Shown: positions 1 through 12,200 of the stretch, piece after piece
Layout: each line of letters starts with the position of its first letter
How positions within the stretch are numbered: the first letter of the stretch is position 1
Assembly: GCF_000711695.1 (NCBI RefSeq)
Contig: NW_013546989.1
Location: 88,395-152,394, forward strand
Reading direction: 5' to 3'
Length of the DNA: 64,000 nt
Origin: Tilletiaria anomala UBC 951
Taxonomy: Eukaryota; Basidiomycota; Exobasidiomycetes; Georgefischeriales; Tilletiariaceae
Position numbers and translations under genes: made by a program
Notes under the pieces: model-generated
The model's database searches: none
Told to the model about the DNA's origin: nothing
Seen by the model: the letters and a program-made list of their open reading frames with translations, nothing else

Positions 1-583
1 GCGCCAAGGCGAGGAAGCCGAGCTGCGATGCGAGGGACTGCGAGAGGGAGATGGACAGGTAACGGGAGAGCAGCGGCGGTAGGAAGGACTTGGAATTTCC
101 ATCTGCTGCTACTGTTCCTTTTGCCGCATGCCCATTTGCGGCTACCTTGTCTTTTGCCGAGCCATTTGCGACTGAAGGCACTACTGCCTTGCGCGCTTCC
201 TCGGCGCCAGCGGTCGTGAAAGCGACACGCAGGCCAAGTGCGTCGAGCACAGAGCCGCTTCGGCCGGGTCGCTGGGTCCGCTTGATGGTAATCAGGTAGA
301 GCGCCGCGACGACGGCGCAGAAGAGGCTCTGGAGTGCATTGAGGAAGAGTGGGCTGGAGAACCTGTCGCCAGGCACGGACGAGCCTGCACCGAGCTTGGC
401 GTCGACGGCTGCTGCGGCGCCCGAAGCGAGGAGGGAGGATATCGACGGCGACGAAGCGGAGACGCCGGTGTCAACGCGGCTCAGCGGGTAGAGGTGCGAG
501 GAGAGGCGCTCCTGCAGCAGCCCCCAGAGCAGGAAGAAGGTGTAGATGGCCGAGGCGCAGACGCCCAACGCTGCCAGCGACAT
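1..583 (-). CDS. HUT1: HUT1/SLC35B1-type nucleotide-sugar (UDP-galactose) transporter, N-terminal part, cut by window edge
   Basis: The first 194 residues are present, starting at the ATG complementary to 581-583, and the frame stays open to base 1. The protein starts MSLAALGVCASAIYTFFLL and continues into WGLLQERL. A first membrane helix followed by the WG-LQER motif is typical of HUT1/SLC35B1 proteins of the ER membrane, which move UDP-galactose or related nucleotides across the ER. A second hydrophobic helix lies around residues 73-92 (FLNALQSLFCAVVAALYLI). Between and after these helices are long Ala/Ser-rich loops, larger than in most family members. Later in the fragment the sequence LSRYLSISLSQSLASQLGF begins the next helix. 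The remainder of the gene lies left of the window. Family assignment rests on the N-terminal motif and helix spacing only. Whether an intron exists in the loop region cannot be excluded, but none is needed. Confidence 0.72.
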   Translation of the reverse strand, partial: MSLAALGVCASAIYTFFLLWGLLQERLSSHLYPLSRVDTGVSASSPSISSLLASGAAAAVDAKLGAGSSVPGDRFSSPLFLNALQSLFCAVVAALYLITIKRTQRPGRSGSVLDALGLRVAFTTAGAEEARKAVVPSVANGSAKDKVAANGHAAKGTVAADGNSKSFLPPLLSRYLSISLSQSLASQLGFLALA

Positions 584-3304
584 GCTTGTCACCAAGATCG
601 ATTCCCCGTCCTCTCACCTCTTCGACTGCGGCCCGGTGCAGCAGGGAACTGGGCCCGGATGAAGTGTTTGCCTTGGCTTGTGGTTGTGCGGTGAGTGAGA
701 TGAGTCGATGCCGCCAGTCGGAGATATATACTTGATGGTGTCTGAGGGAGATTGACGAACCGCGACGTGGAGTGGAGAACGCTCCGCGTCGCGTTGCGCG
801 TCCGCGGTGTCTCGGCACCAAGAACAAGAGAACAACAAAAAGCACACTGACCACTGCACATCCATCCAAGCGGACGCTGTATAGAAACGAGAGATAACCT
901 GTGTGGATTCAACCCTTCTTGCTACATATCCACAGGCGTGGAGACAGGAGGATCTTTCGGCGCACACAAGGAGATCGATGCGCGAGCTTTCCTTTCCACC
1001 ACCTAGCACCTGCCGGCTCCTTTACATCTTTGGCTCTGCTGTACACACATGCAGCTTGCACCACGGTGATGTTCATTAAGACCGCTTCACATGACGAGAC
1101 GCCGATAGGAAATGTTCATCTACAGAATCGCGCACTTGGCATGTTCAGAGCAGCTTGCTCATCCAGATGAGCAGCGGGGATGGTCTCAATTCTCGCTCGT
1201 GCAGGAGACGGTAGACCCGTCAGCAAGGCGACACTTTGCACGGACCATGCGAACATGGGCGCGGGATTGCCTGTCGTAATTGGTGAATTGCAGTCGGCCA
1301 GTTTGCGTGAGACAGGACATTTGAGGGGGTGAAAGAAATGCTTTCTGGCTCTGCGACGAGACGCTGTTGCGCCTTCATCGTCGAGGCACAAGGTGGCGCG
1401 GCCGCATCGCGCCCCGCCGCGGCTCCGCCTCGGCAGCATCAACATGTGGCAAAGGGTGCATTAAACGATGCTCCACGGCGCCATCACCTTGGCCCTGGGG
1501 TGGTGTCGCCGGGCGGGGCAGGGATGCAGCGGAGCGCTTTTGACTTGCAAACCAGCACCTGTAGTTGCTTTCTCGTCGGTACCGTTCTGCACGTGGAACA
1601 CAGAGCGTCTGGCGGCGGTTGAAGACGACTGCTGCTCCAACAGCTCTGAGCCGGGGCGGGCGGCCGATGTACCCCGAGCCTAAATGCGGTGAGAGGTCAT
1701 CCACGCTGCCGCTCCATTTGCATGGTTTGCCCAATGTGGCGTGCGTGTAGCACAATGGCTCTTCGCTGCCCACTGACGGGGAAAGGGGGGAGCACGCGGA
1801 TGTGAAAAGAGTCTGTGTGTGTGGGACTGGACCGCGGGTAGATGTGAGCGAGATGATGTGTGGTGTAGTGCCGTGTGGTGGGATCATTGAATAGACGAGT
1901 GCAGCCGCGGGTTAACTGTTGGAAAGAGCTGAATGGTCTAGTGCCATGAACTGCAGTACAGCGGCGGGGAGGGATGGCTGCACTGCGGCCTAGTGCTTGC
2001 TGGCACACCACACCGCACATCTACCACCGCGTGTCGCTCGTATCAACAACAAACCCCATAAACGGCTGGCGGCGGGGATAATCCAACCTCCTTTTTTCCA
2101 ATGAAACAAGAGCAGCCGGACAAGGTAATTCTTGGTGGTTGCCTCTTTGCGTCGTGCGATGGCATCGATCAACCAACCAACATCTTTCTACCCCTTCCCA
2201 CTGCAACCTCACCCTTCCCACCTATTCGGATGACAGTCCCTACGACTAGTGGCCAAGACAGAGAAATCCAACCGCCAGAAAAGTCTGCGGTGGCGAGCCT
2301 TGGCGAACCAAGCTCGCGCTGCTCAGTCGCGTCGCTACCACTTCTCCACCTATACCCTGTCCCTGCCCTGCCCTCCCGGTGCTTCACCCACAACGACAAT
2401 CGCTGCCAAAGTAGAAGCGTCGCTCCCGGTAGCACCGTTAGCCTCGCTATCCACCAAGATAGTCGAGACGGCGGGCGAGCAGCATCACCGAGGCTTTCCT
2501 TGTGAGCCTGTCGCCACACGCCGTTTCCAAATTGCCATATCTCTCTGCGCCAGTTGGATCTTCGTACACGCGCCGAGCATTTACGACCGCTTTATATACC
2601 GTCTTTGCGCCCTACCGAACCGTCGCATCTACCCTGTCTACTGTAGACTACCCATCTACAGCACCGGTCCCGGCTGCACGCGCACCCACCGAGCATCCGG
2701 TAAAATTTGTCGCCGTGGCAGCAGCAGCGACAGCCGCACTTGGCACGGGCCAGCAGGGAACGTGGACACGGACGCGTGCACGTGCACACTCCACCACCAC
2801 CGCGTCATCCTCCCCCTCCGCATCCACATTCATCCCTAGCAGTAACCCGATTTCTGGTTCACCTGCGGAGCACGATGCTCCTCAACATCTCGCATGCCGC
2901 GCGCAGCATGCCTGAGCCCTCCTCGCCCTCCTACAACCGCACACACACACGCACAGCACCAGCCGCTGACGATGAACTGGACAATCGTCACTCTCGTACA
3001 GCCACCAACGGCAAGGCTCCCCGTCGTAACGTGAGTATAGACCATGGCATATACCACTATACTCTCTCGCTTGTCGCTTGTACCACATCAAATGTCGTCC
3101 TCTCCCTATATTATATTCCACACTTGCATCCTAACCACACAGGCCGAGGTCCATTGTGCTCGAGCACAACCTGTGCACACGCATGCGTACCATTGTCATC
3201 CGAGCGAGCGCTGACCCGTTGCTCTCTTCGACTTTCCTGTACATCCGCGCCACCAACATACCGACTTGCAACTACCTGCACGGATACCGCTCGCTCACAC
3301 GACC
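584..3304. other. Divergent intergenic region between HUT1 and the PGC1-like gene
   Basis: About 2.7 kb without a gene that I can support. The frames that stay open here are compositionally biased (Arg/Pro/Ser/Thr-rich) and match no family I recognise. Bases 2874-3030 contain a short ATG-led reading frame that ends at a good splice donor (GTGAGT at 3031). A matching acceptor with a CTAAC branch-like sequence ends at 3142. This looks like a transcribed 5' leader of the downstream phosphodiesterase rather than a separate gene. Confidence 0.5.
3031..3142 (+). other. Probable 5'-leader intron upstream of the PGC1-like gene
   Basis: Donor GTGAGTATAG at 3031, acceptor ACACAG ending at 3142, and CTAAC about 10 bases before the acceptor. 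The size (112 bp) matches the confirmed introns nearby. If spliced, a short upstream reading frame starting at the ATG at 2875 would run through the junction and stop near 3214. It could therefore act as an upstream ORF before the main start at 3305. Confidence 0.4.
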
Positions 3305-4997
3305 ATGCGCAACGCAACAAAGTCGTGGCATTTCAAAGACACGCCGCCGCCCATGCCCGAGTGCTGGGGACACCGTGGCGTAAGTTGGTGCTCATTGCCC
3401 TATGTGTGTGTGCGCGTCTCTGTTCATCGCGAAGCTGACACCACTGCCGCCTTGTCTCTTACACCCTTCGTACGCTCGCAGGCCTCCGGCGCGTTCCCTG
3501 AGAACACTCTCGCCTCCTTTGAGCGCGCTGTCGCCGATGGCGCCGAAGGCATCGAAAGCGGTTAGTAGTCGATCTATGGCTGCACCATCTCCCTCCCCAC
3601 CCCCTCCTTTTGTCTTTCCTCCCCCCTTTTTGCCCGGTCTTCCCTCTTTTGTGCGAGGCTGATCGATCGACTGGGTTCGGAGGCGCATTGGGTTAGCAAT
3701 TTGGTCGGCGGGGAAGGCATGGTGTCGAAATAACACCGTACATTCCGGATTTGGGACAGTATGGGGCAGCTTGGGTCACCCCTTTAATAGAGAGTGGGAG
3801 CAAGGGGTACGCTTGGAGGGTACGGATGATGCGAGCGGGCTGGCTGCACCATGTTACCCCGGAGGGGTGTAAAGCTCATGCGCTCGTCTTTCTCTCACAT
3901 GGCCAACTCGCCTCGACCTCCTTACGCGAACCTGTCGCGCACATCACCGCCGCAGACGTCCACATCACCTCGGATGACGTGATCGTCATGTTCCACGACC
4001 CTTCCTTAGAGCGCACCACCAACGGCTCGGGCCTTATCCGGGACCAGCCGTACCATGGCAACATTGAGAACATCCGCACGACCAAGACGCCCGTCCAGAA
4101 GATTCCGACGTTTCATGAGCTGTGCGACTTCCTCATGCGTCCAGAGTGCATGCATGTCAAGGTCAACGTGAGCCCTTTGCGCATGCGTAAGAGAGGCGTG
4201 GGAAGGTGTTCGTTTGCTGACCTCTTCCCCTCTTTATTTACTGGCCACAGATCGACATCAAGCCTGACAACGACCCAGACAGGCTGTTTTGTCTGATGAG
4301 GGAGATCGTCAACCGATATTCAGACTGCGAGACGGCGCTGTCGCCGCGCATCATCCTCGGGCTGTGGCACCCCAAGTTTCTGCACGCGGCGCTGAAGCAT
4401 GTCCCACTGCTGCGCCGCATCCACATTGGCGGCTCCCCCTCGCTGGCGCGGCAGTACTTTTGGAAGCATTGTGACGGCTTCAGTATGTGGTTCGCTGGTC
4501 TGGTCGGCGCCGAGGGCCAGGCGTTCCTGCGCGAGGCGCAAGGCGCAGGGAAGGACGTGTACGTCTGGACCGTCAACCGCCCAGACGAGATGATCGAGGC
4601 GACGCGCTGGGGCGTCAAGGCCGTCCTGACAGACAAGACGGAAATTTTCCGCGACCTGCGCGTCGCCATGGCCAAGGACTTTGCCGCGACGCGCAAGGAT
4701 CAGGTCGGCCTCTTTTTCCGCTGGGCGTCGTGGCGGTACTGGATGCTCCCCCAGTTCGTCATCCAGACCATGTGGGTCGCCAACCTCGAGAAGCGCGCTG
4801 GCGAGTCGTTCAAAGCGGCAGACGACCGCGCTCTGCGTGAAGCCGCAGCCAAGGTTGTCACCGCCGCCGCCGCGCCGCATGAAGATACAAGCGGGGCCAC
4901 GACGGTCATCGGCTCGCCCGACGCGCTCAAGCCATCGCCGACCGACAACGCCGCCGTACCCCCGATTACGGCCAGCCTGGCTTCTCCGGCAGCATAG
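3305..4997 (+). CDS. PGC1: Glycerophosphodiester phosphodiesterase-family protein, PGC1-like phosphatidylglycerol phospholipase C
   Basis: Four exons: 3305-3379, 3482-3560, 3956-4167 and 4251-4997, giving 370 aa. All junctions are GT...AG and in frame. The GDPD core is clear: CWGHRG (catalytic His, about residue 23), PENTLASF (Glu), GIESDVH (metal-binding Glu/Asp) and FHDPSLERTT (second catalytic His). These are followed by a conserved Trp-rich second half (GLWHPKF, DVYVWTVNRPDEM, GVKAVLTDK). The yeast relative PGC1 degrades phosphatidylglycerol in mitochondria and lipid particles. The C-terminal region has an aromatic stretch (LFFRWASWRYWMLPQFV) that could associate with membranes, then an Ala/Thr-rich tail. 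Intron 2 (395 bp) is unusually long for this window. The first ATG in the exon carrying the WGHRG motif was chosen as start. An extra 5' coding exon is not required. Confidence 0.88.
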
Positions 4998-5620
4998 ATG
5001 CTTCGCTACCGCAACTGCACATACATTAGCACGGCTCTTTAATCTCTGTTTTCCCGTGTCAGTCTATCCTGGCCAAAACCAGGAACCTGCATTCCACGGG
5101 AACCCACCTCATCAGCAGCAGTCTTCGTCTCGTGTCATCCGCCCTCATTCATCGATCAGTGTTCACTGCCCGGACGCTCTGCATCACTCCTTCATTTTTC
5201 CCAAGCATGCCGCGTTACAGGTTCCCGCCGCGGAGAAGGAGGGGTAGACCAATGGACATTTCTTCATCCAACCCATTGCCCCAGGTACCATTATGACGTC
5301 GTCGCTCGCCTGATCTGCGCGCCTCGCCTCAGAGCCAAGTCGACCATCCCAATCTACTCGACCTTCTTCGGCTCCTTCCCACCTCTTCTGCCCGATCCAT
5401 TTAGCCCACTGTACAACCACCGAGCGAGCTCTCGTCTCATCGGTGCTGCGCCATCGCAATCATATTTTTCTCTCTGCTTGCGGGTCTCTTTCACACGGGT
5501 GACCGAACCATCGACAGCAAGGAGGCACACAGCCAACTTTTAGTTTTGTGTGTGTGTGTGTATGTTTTCGTGATCACTTTCGCCTCGTTAACGTCAGATG
5601 TGTACATGCACAGCGGGCTC

Positions 5621-8449
5621 TCATGCTGATGCGTCAACGATCCCTGACGCTTTCCCTGCAGTGTTTCAAAGATGGCATTGCGACGAAGTGATGGCATGTC
5701 AGTCCACATTGCTTTGTCGCTGGTCTGAGATCCAAAGGAGTCGGGAGACCTCAACTCACCTCCATTGACCATCTTGTCCGTCTGTGGCGCTCCCACGCTA
5801 GGTGTAGTTGTGTCGTGCTCGGCAGCACTTGAAGAGCCATTCGCCTGCTGTTGCAATGTAGCGGCAGCCGCTACGACGTCGCGTTCCGTGGCCAGCGCCT
5901 CACCCCAGCCCTCCTCGAAGAGGCCCGGGTCGACGGATGGATCGGCGATGCTGTCCGCGAGGATGGCTTGCTTGGTGCGCTTGGACGACGCCAGACTCGC
6001 CTTCCAGAGCTTGACCAGCTCGGGCACGCGCGAAGGGGCGTAGGTGCGCGCGAACAGCGCCGCTTCCGATATCCGGCCGGTCGCTTCAAGCAGTTCGATG
6101 CACGCACCCGAGTCGCCGAGCTGCAGGTGTGCCGCGAAGGCGAGGTTCGTCTGGCCCTTTGCCGTCGCTGCTTCGGCGACCTTGCGCAGGATGCTGCGGT
6201 CGCCTTTGGCGACGCCGAGCAGGAGCAGCGCGTTCAGGTCGCCGGCCTTGTCGAAGCACTCGTGCGCCGAGCTGACGTCCCAGCGCTCGAGCGCCTTGTC
6301 GCCCAGCGTCCGCCAGCGCATCTCCGATCCTGACTGTGGGCCCGAGCGCGTGATCTCTAGTGCGGTGTCAACGTCGTCCAGCGCGATGGCTAGGTCAAAC
6401 TTGTGATCTGGGTCAGTGGACACCTGCAGCGCCAGCTCCTTCTGGTCCTGGCTCTCGAGGAATCGCGCGACGCGGTTCAGCTGATCCTGCGGCACGATTG
6501 CGAGGATTTCCTTGGCTGCGTCCAGATCCTGGCGCAGGATGGCGGTCTGGTATTGCACGACGGCGAGGGAGAGGGCGTAGCTGTATAGGTTCACGTCCTT
6601 GTCGACCGCGTAGACGCGCCCATGCCGCGGAATGTAGCCGAGCAGGTACAACTCCTGGTCGGTGTGGTTGATGGTGTGCGTCTGCTCGCCGACGAGATAC
6701 TGCAGCTTGTTGCTTGCGGTCGTGTAGATCAGGCACTCGTCAGTCCACTTGGCCGTGCGGATCTGGTCCGCGACGTCGACGATGACCTCGAACGCATCTT
6801 CAACGCCCTCGTCGTCTACGGGCGCGCCACTCTCGAGATAGTCCTGGTAGGCCCCGTGGTCGAATCGCAGCACGTAGAACGAATCGTCCGTCACGATAGC
6901 GACCAGTTCGCCCGAGCCAGACCAGAGGATGTCCTTTGCGTCGACGTCGATCCGCCGGACGAGTGCACCGGTGTCCCAGCTGTAGAAGCAGACAAAGCCA
7001 GCGCCAAGGACACCGAGCAACGCACCGCCCTTGACGTTCTCGACCGAATAGTTGACGTTGAGCAGGCCAGAGCGCTCCTTGAAGTTGCGATCGAACACTT
7101 TGACCTTGGAGTTGGTCTCCTTGACGGCGTAGCCGTTGCTGTCAAGCGACCAGGCAAATCCAGTGCCCTGCCCGAAGGCCTTGTTGCGCCACGCGAGCGC
7201 CGTGTAGATGATGTACTCACCATCGCCGCAGACGGTGACGAAGCGGCCGTTCGGCGAGTGCTGGAGCAGCTGCGCGTAGACCTCTGTGTTGCCCATCTCA
7301 CGCGTGGGGATCGCGATGCGCTGGCCGTCGACGAGCGCTGCGGCGCCAACGTCGTCGGCGAGCGTTGCGAGGTTGGCGCTGAGGACCTCCGAGTTGCGTG
7401 CGTAGATAACCTTTCCGGAGCCATCCATGCTGACACTTGGCTCCTCTTTGCCGAGCTTGACGACGACGAGGCCATCGTCGTAGCCGAGCGCGATGTCATT
7501 CCCATTCTTGCGGTAGGCGGCGCACCAGCAGCGTTCGAGACCGTAGTCGAGCGTGTTCTCGAGCCGGTAGGTGTTCGAGTGCCACAGCTTGACCGTCCCG
7601 TCCTCGGAGCCGGAAATGATGAGTGGAAGGGATGGGTGGAAGACAGCAAAGGAGACGTTGGAGACATGCCCCTCGAGCGTCTGGATACAGGACTTGGAGA
7701 AGTAGTCCCATACCTTGATCGTCTTGTCGTCGCCGCAAGTGATGATGTACGGCTTGTCTCCGCCGTGGTAGTACTCGACGTAGTTGACGCCTTTGTCGTG
7801 TGCTTCGAGCGTGTAATTGGGCGCCGAAACTCCAGACGATCCAAAGCCCGAGCCGCTGATGGTCCACACCTTGACGGTGCGGTCGATGGAGGCAGAGGCA
7901 AAGGTGTTGGAGTCTTTCGGGTTAAATGCCAGGTGCATGATGAAGTGTGTATGCCCTTCGAATGTCTGTGCAGAGGAGATGAGACCGGATGGGTTAATGC
8001 GACGACGAAAGGTCTCGAGACAAAGCTGGATTGGCACGGACCTGAACATGCTTCCAGTTCTTGTCCCAGTCCCACAGTTTGATGGTCATGTCATCACTGG
8101 CAGTGAGGACCAGGCTCAGTGTCGGATGGACAGCGAGGCATCGGATGTAGTCTGGATGCGCCTCGACCTGGCTGACCTTCTCGCTGGTGTTGTAGTTGTA
8201 GCAGCGCAGCTGGAAGTCGTCGCTGCCGGCAATGAACCAATTCTTGCGCGCAACGAAGCGGACGGCCCGCACGGGCACCTGCGCGACTTCGAACGTCTTG
8301 ACGAGGGCCCCGGTGGTGTAGTTGTAGATCTGGACCGAGCCGCTGTACAGGCCAGCGATGACCCATGGCTCCGAAGGGTGGAAGTCGACGGATTTGATGC
8401 GGTCGGTGCGCGCAAAGAGCTTGCGCTGGATGTCGAGGAGCATCGGCAT
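5621..8449 (-). CDS. SEC27: Coatomer subunit beta' (COPI coat)
   Basis: Three exons on the complement: 8449-8042, 7965-5760 and 5655-5621, giving 882 aa, close to the usual length of the family. The N-terminal half carries WD40 repeats starting MPMLLDIQRKLFARTDRIK, with typical blocks such as NWFIAGSDDF, YIRCLAVHPT, SASIDRTVKVW, CGDDKTIKVWDY and SGSEDGTVKLW. The second half is the coatomer WD-associated and alpha-solenoid region (for example YTALAWRNKAFGQG and SGELVAIVTDD). This subunit binds dilysine cargo signals and forms the outer cage of COPI vesicles between Golgi and ER. The last intron (5759-5656) is inferred. It has GTGAGT, a CTGAC branch-like site and TGCAG, and adds a short tail ending at a TGA at 5621. 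Without it, the frame reads on to 5491 through unconvincing sequence. An ATG two codons inside (8443) is an alternative start. Confidence 0.95.
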
Positions 8450-9237
8450 GGCTGCGACAGGTGCGGGTGATGTCTGCGTTTGGGATTCCTGTGCCTATGT
8501 CTATGCCTATGCCTGTGCCCTCGTCCCTTGTTCTTCGCGTCCAGACGAGGCGGCTTTGCTAGGATGTATGCATGCTCCCCAGGTGAGGTCTTCGCTATAC
8601 TGTTATGCAACATGGGAGTCAAGTGGAGGACTCTTCTGTGATGTGGTGGCGCGGGCACTCCCTCCCGCTTCTGCGACACCAGGCAAAGTAGGGTTGATGC
8701 CCTGCCCGCACGTCGCGTCGCTCCCCCGCGGACGGCCAACCAACACTTTTCGACGCCACCTTCCCTTTTTCGTCATCGCTTCCTCCATTGCGTACAGTCA
8801 ACTGAGATGTGGGCCCATCCGGTTCCCCATTGCTCACCATCTATCCATCCATCCATTGCACAGGATACGACTAGGCAGCCGGACAGCGGACACTGGCACA
8901 AATGGCGTCTTGAAACGGCGTCATAGCCAGAAACACCCGCCGTCACAAGGCGCTGATGCCTCCCAGGGTGCCAGAAGAAAGGTTGACATAGAACCTACAT
9001 TCATACACCACGCTCACCTCGATCGCCTTCCCCATCCAGCATCCATCCGGGGCACCTACAGCCGCAAGCTCCGGGGGCGGATCGAGTCTCCACGCACACT
9101 CCCCTGCCTTGCACACATCCCGCCATCTACACAACTGTATTTTGGCTGCAGGAGCACGCGTTGAAGAAAGAGGACTCTGTAGCCACGCAATTGACGTCTG
9201 CCTGGCCAGAGTACAGACGTTCAAACTACGGGCCATC
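8450..9237. other. Divergent promoter region, SEC27 / large Myb gene
   Basis: About 790 bp between two divergent start codons. It includes a degenerate repeat of TATG/CCTATG units near 8490-8515. No TATA box or further gene was identified. Confidence 0.5.
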
Positions 9238-12200
9238 ATGGACATCGATCCGTGCCAGCGTTTGCAGCAGCAAACATCAAACGTAACACAAGGTCAAAAC
9301 CAAGGTTATGCACCACTGAAGTCCGTAGTGAGCAGTGTGCACCTAGCAGCATCAGCATTAGCATCATCAACAGCAGCGGCGGCGGCGGCGGAACAAATTA
9401 CCGTCGACGACGACGCCCACGGCTGGGATCCATCGTTCTTTTCCCCCGGCCCGGCAGGCGCCTCCTTCCCTCCGATGCCACCCGCTGACTTCGAATGGCT
9501 TCAGCAGAACTTTGGAGGTGCTACCGCTGCTGTACCTGCGCTGCCTTCGCAGCAACAACAGCAGCATGACATATACACCGGTGGAGATGCATCGGAAGCA
9601 GCGCCGACATCGGTATCTGGGCCTGCCACCGTTTCTGCTCTCAACCCTACGCGGGCCCCGGTAGACGTTAGCTGTACCACGGAGCTCATCCCTCCGCCAC
9701 CTACAGCAGTACCAGCAAACTATGCCGAGAACGATGCATACATCAACGACGAACTGCATCCTGATAATTTGCACAGCTGCAGCGCAAGGCGGTCCATCCT
9801 TGTAGCGGAAGAAGAGCAGTATGACCCTACGCGCTCACGGACGCCATCGCCAATCCTGGGCGCAACGCATCTCGATCTGGACGAGGACACGACCGAATTT
9901 GGCCACCTTGCTTTCCCTGCGCTCGGCCCGTCAACGGAGGAGATCCGGCAGTTCACATGTGACCCGCCTGAGCTGGCTTCGTTCGCACGGAACGAAGACC
10001 TTCTGCCCGAGGTTGAGGTGCGGAAGCTCGAGCTGCGGCTGAGGGAGAGCTTGCATCTGCTCGATGCGCCGTCCGTTGCCTCCTCCTCGTCGTCGTCCAG
10101 CGCACAGACGGCGGAAGCTGTGTCGTCGACTGCCGCCCGCAGCAAGGAGGAGATCGAGAAGCTTGTCAAGCACGTGCGGGCGCGCGAAGAGCAAGCGAAC
10201 CTGTTGCAGAGCCAGCTGAGCAAGGTGCGCCTCTCAGCTCTCAGCGCGCTCAGCGCGAGCACGATGCATGGGCACCGCGCGCTGCACGCCGAGCGCGCGA
10301 TACGCGCGCGCGTCGAGGCAGAGATGCACGGCGTGCGCCAGAACGCACAGATGCTCGCGCAGATGCTGCTGCGCGCCGAGCAGCGCTTCGAGCGCCTGTT
10401 GCATGAGCGCAAGGAGGGCATCATCGACGAAGTCACCGGCTGGGGCGGCCTCGTGGGTTATTCTGGTGGCTCGGGCGCTCTACACCAACGGCAGCAGCAG
10501 CAGACAGCAGCATTCTCATCATTGTCGTCGGCGCAGGGCAGGAATAAGTCGGTTTCTTCGCACTCTCGTGCGCAGCAGCAAGCTGAGGAACTGCAGCAAC
10601 ACCAGCAGGAAACACGACGGGAAAGCATCTGCGAAGCTGACGGAGTGAGCACATCGGCAGCCACCAGTGCAAAAGTCCCCGAGCAATCTGTCCAAGACGC
10701 TGCACGGGTAGCATTGGCGAGCGAGCAACAGCAGAAAGAGCAACAATGCAACGCGGCAGAAAGCGCACGCAGTGCCGTGGAGGGCGTGTCAGGAGGGAAT
10801 GACTCATTACCTTTGCTGGTAGACCAGCAGCAGGAACAACAGTCGACTAGCAGTCCCGACATTGGAAGAGCGGCCAGAGAGGATGATGGCACTGCAGCCG
10901 GGCAGACGGATGGAAGGAGGAGTGCAATGCTGAATAACATTGATGCTTCCTTTGTGAGTCTCTTGAACTAATAGGGTATTCGATACGAATTCAACATTAG
11001 AAACCTTGACGCACTGACTCGCACTTGACCCATTCATCGATATTTAGGACATGGGAGGGCCAAATTCGCCGCTACCGGCCATCGTCAAGGAGCGCAACAA
11101 GCTGCTGGCCGATAAGCGCTACCTCAAAGCGCGCGTTAAGGACGCGGAGGCGCAGCTGGGCCGCCTGGAGCACGAGCTGCAGATGCTGCGCGGCTTCCTC
11201 GTCCGCAGTGAGGGTAAGCGCATCACCGGTGGCGGCGGCGCGGCCGTCGCACTTTGGAACGCTGCCGCGATTGCCGATGGCCCTGCGGGCTCGCGCCACC
11301 GCGCGCGCGAGAAGGCGCGCAAGAAGAAGGTCGCTGTAATGGGCGACGCCGAAGCGGAGCACCTGCTTCTCGCGGCCAAGACGCTGAGGGAGAAGGAGCG
11401 TCGGCAGGCCAAGGAGGCTGCTGCTACTGCGGCGGCGGAGGAGGAGGAGATCCGCCGTGCCGTCGCGGCCGCTGCGCTTCCGCCTCTACCCGTCAAGCCT
11501 CGGGGGTCCAGAGCGAAACAGCAGCAGCAACAACAGCACCAACAACAGCGGATAGTCGCGGATAGGCCTCCGAAGGAGAGGATCGACATGTCAGCGCTCG
11601 TGAGCGCGCTTCCGCGAAATGGCAGCGGCATCGGCGATGCTGGGCCTTCCATACCTGCTGCTGCTGCCGAAAGCCCGGCGGGTACGACGGACGTGCTTCG
11701 CCCGCCTCAGACGCCCGAGCTCCCATCCTCAGCCGCATCGGCGTCTGCGTCACTCAAGCTTGGTTCCGCGACGCCGCGCACGCCGCGCTCCGCGCACCTG
11801 CTCGCTTGTATCACAGGTGCTGTGACGCCAGGAAGTGCCGCGACGGCCCGGCGGCGGCAGAACATCAGCTCCGCGCGCGACGATGAGCATGAATGCATAG
11901 GCACGCCTGGCGGCGCCAGCAGCAGTGCTAGCGCCTACGCTTCTTCTGGCATCGATGGCCTCCTGCAGGCCGCACAGCTCGTCACGCCCGGGGGCACACG
12001 CGTGTCCAATCCGCCGCCGAGGTCGATGCACCCGCCTCATATCCGACCCGAGGAGGACGAGTACTACCCGAAGGGCGCACGGTCTGGCTTTGGAGGTATG
12101 GCGCTCGACGAGACCGTCCTTGGGATCCGCGGCACCCCCAAGCGTCGCCGTGTCGCGTCTGGCGAGGCAGAGCTGAGAGCTACCGATGATTATGCGGAAG

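Noticed and set aside
2249-2915. Thr/Ser/Arg-rich plus-strand frames of 137-196 codons
   Set aside because: Compositionally biased, overlapping in different frames, no recognisable domain, and directly upstream of a gene with a likely leader intron.
6622-8082. Long plus-strand frame (486 codons) opposite SEC27
   Set aside because: It is the antisense shadow of the WD40 coding exon. The minus strand encodes an unmistakable coatomer beta' protein.
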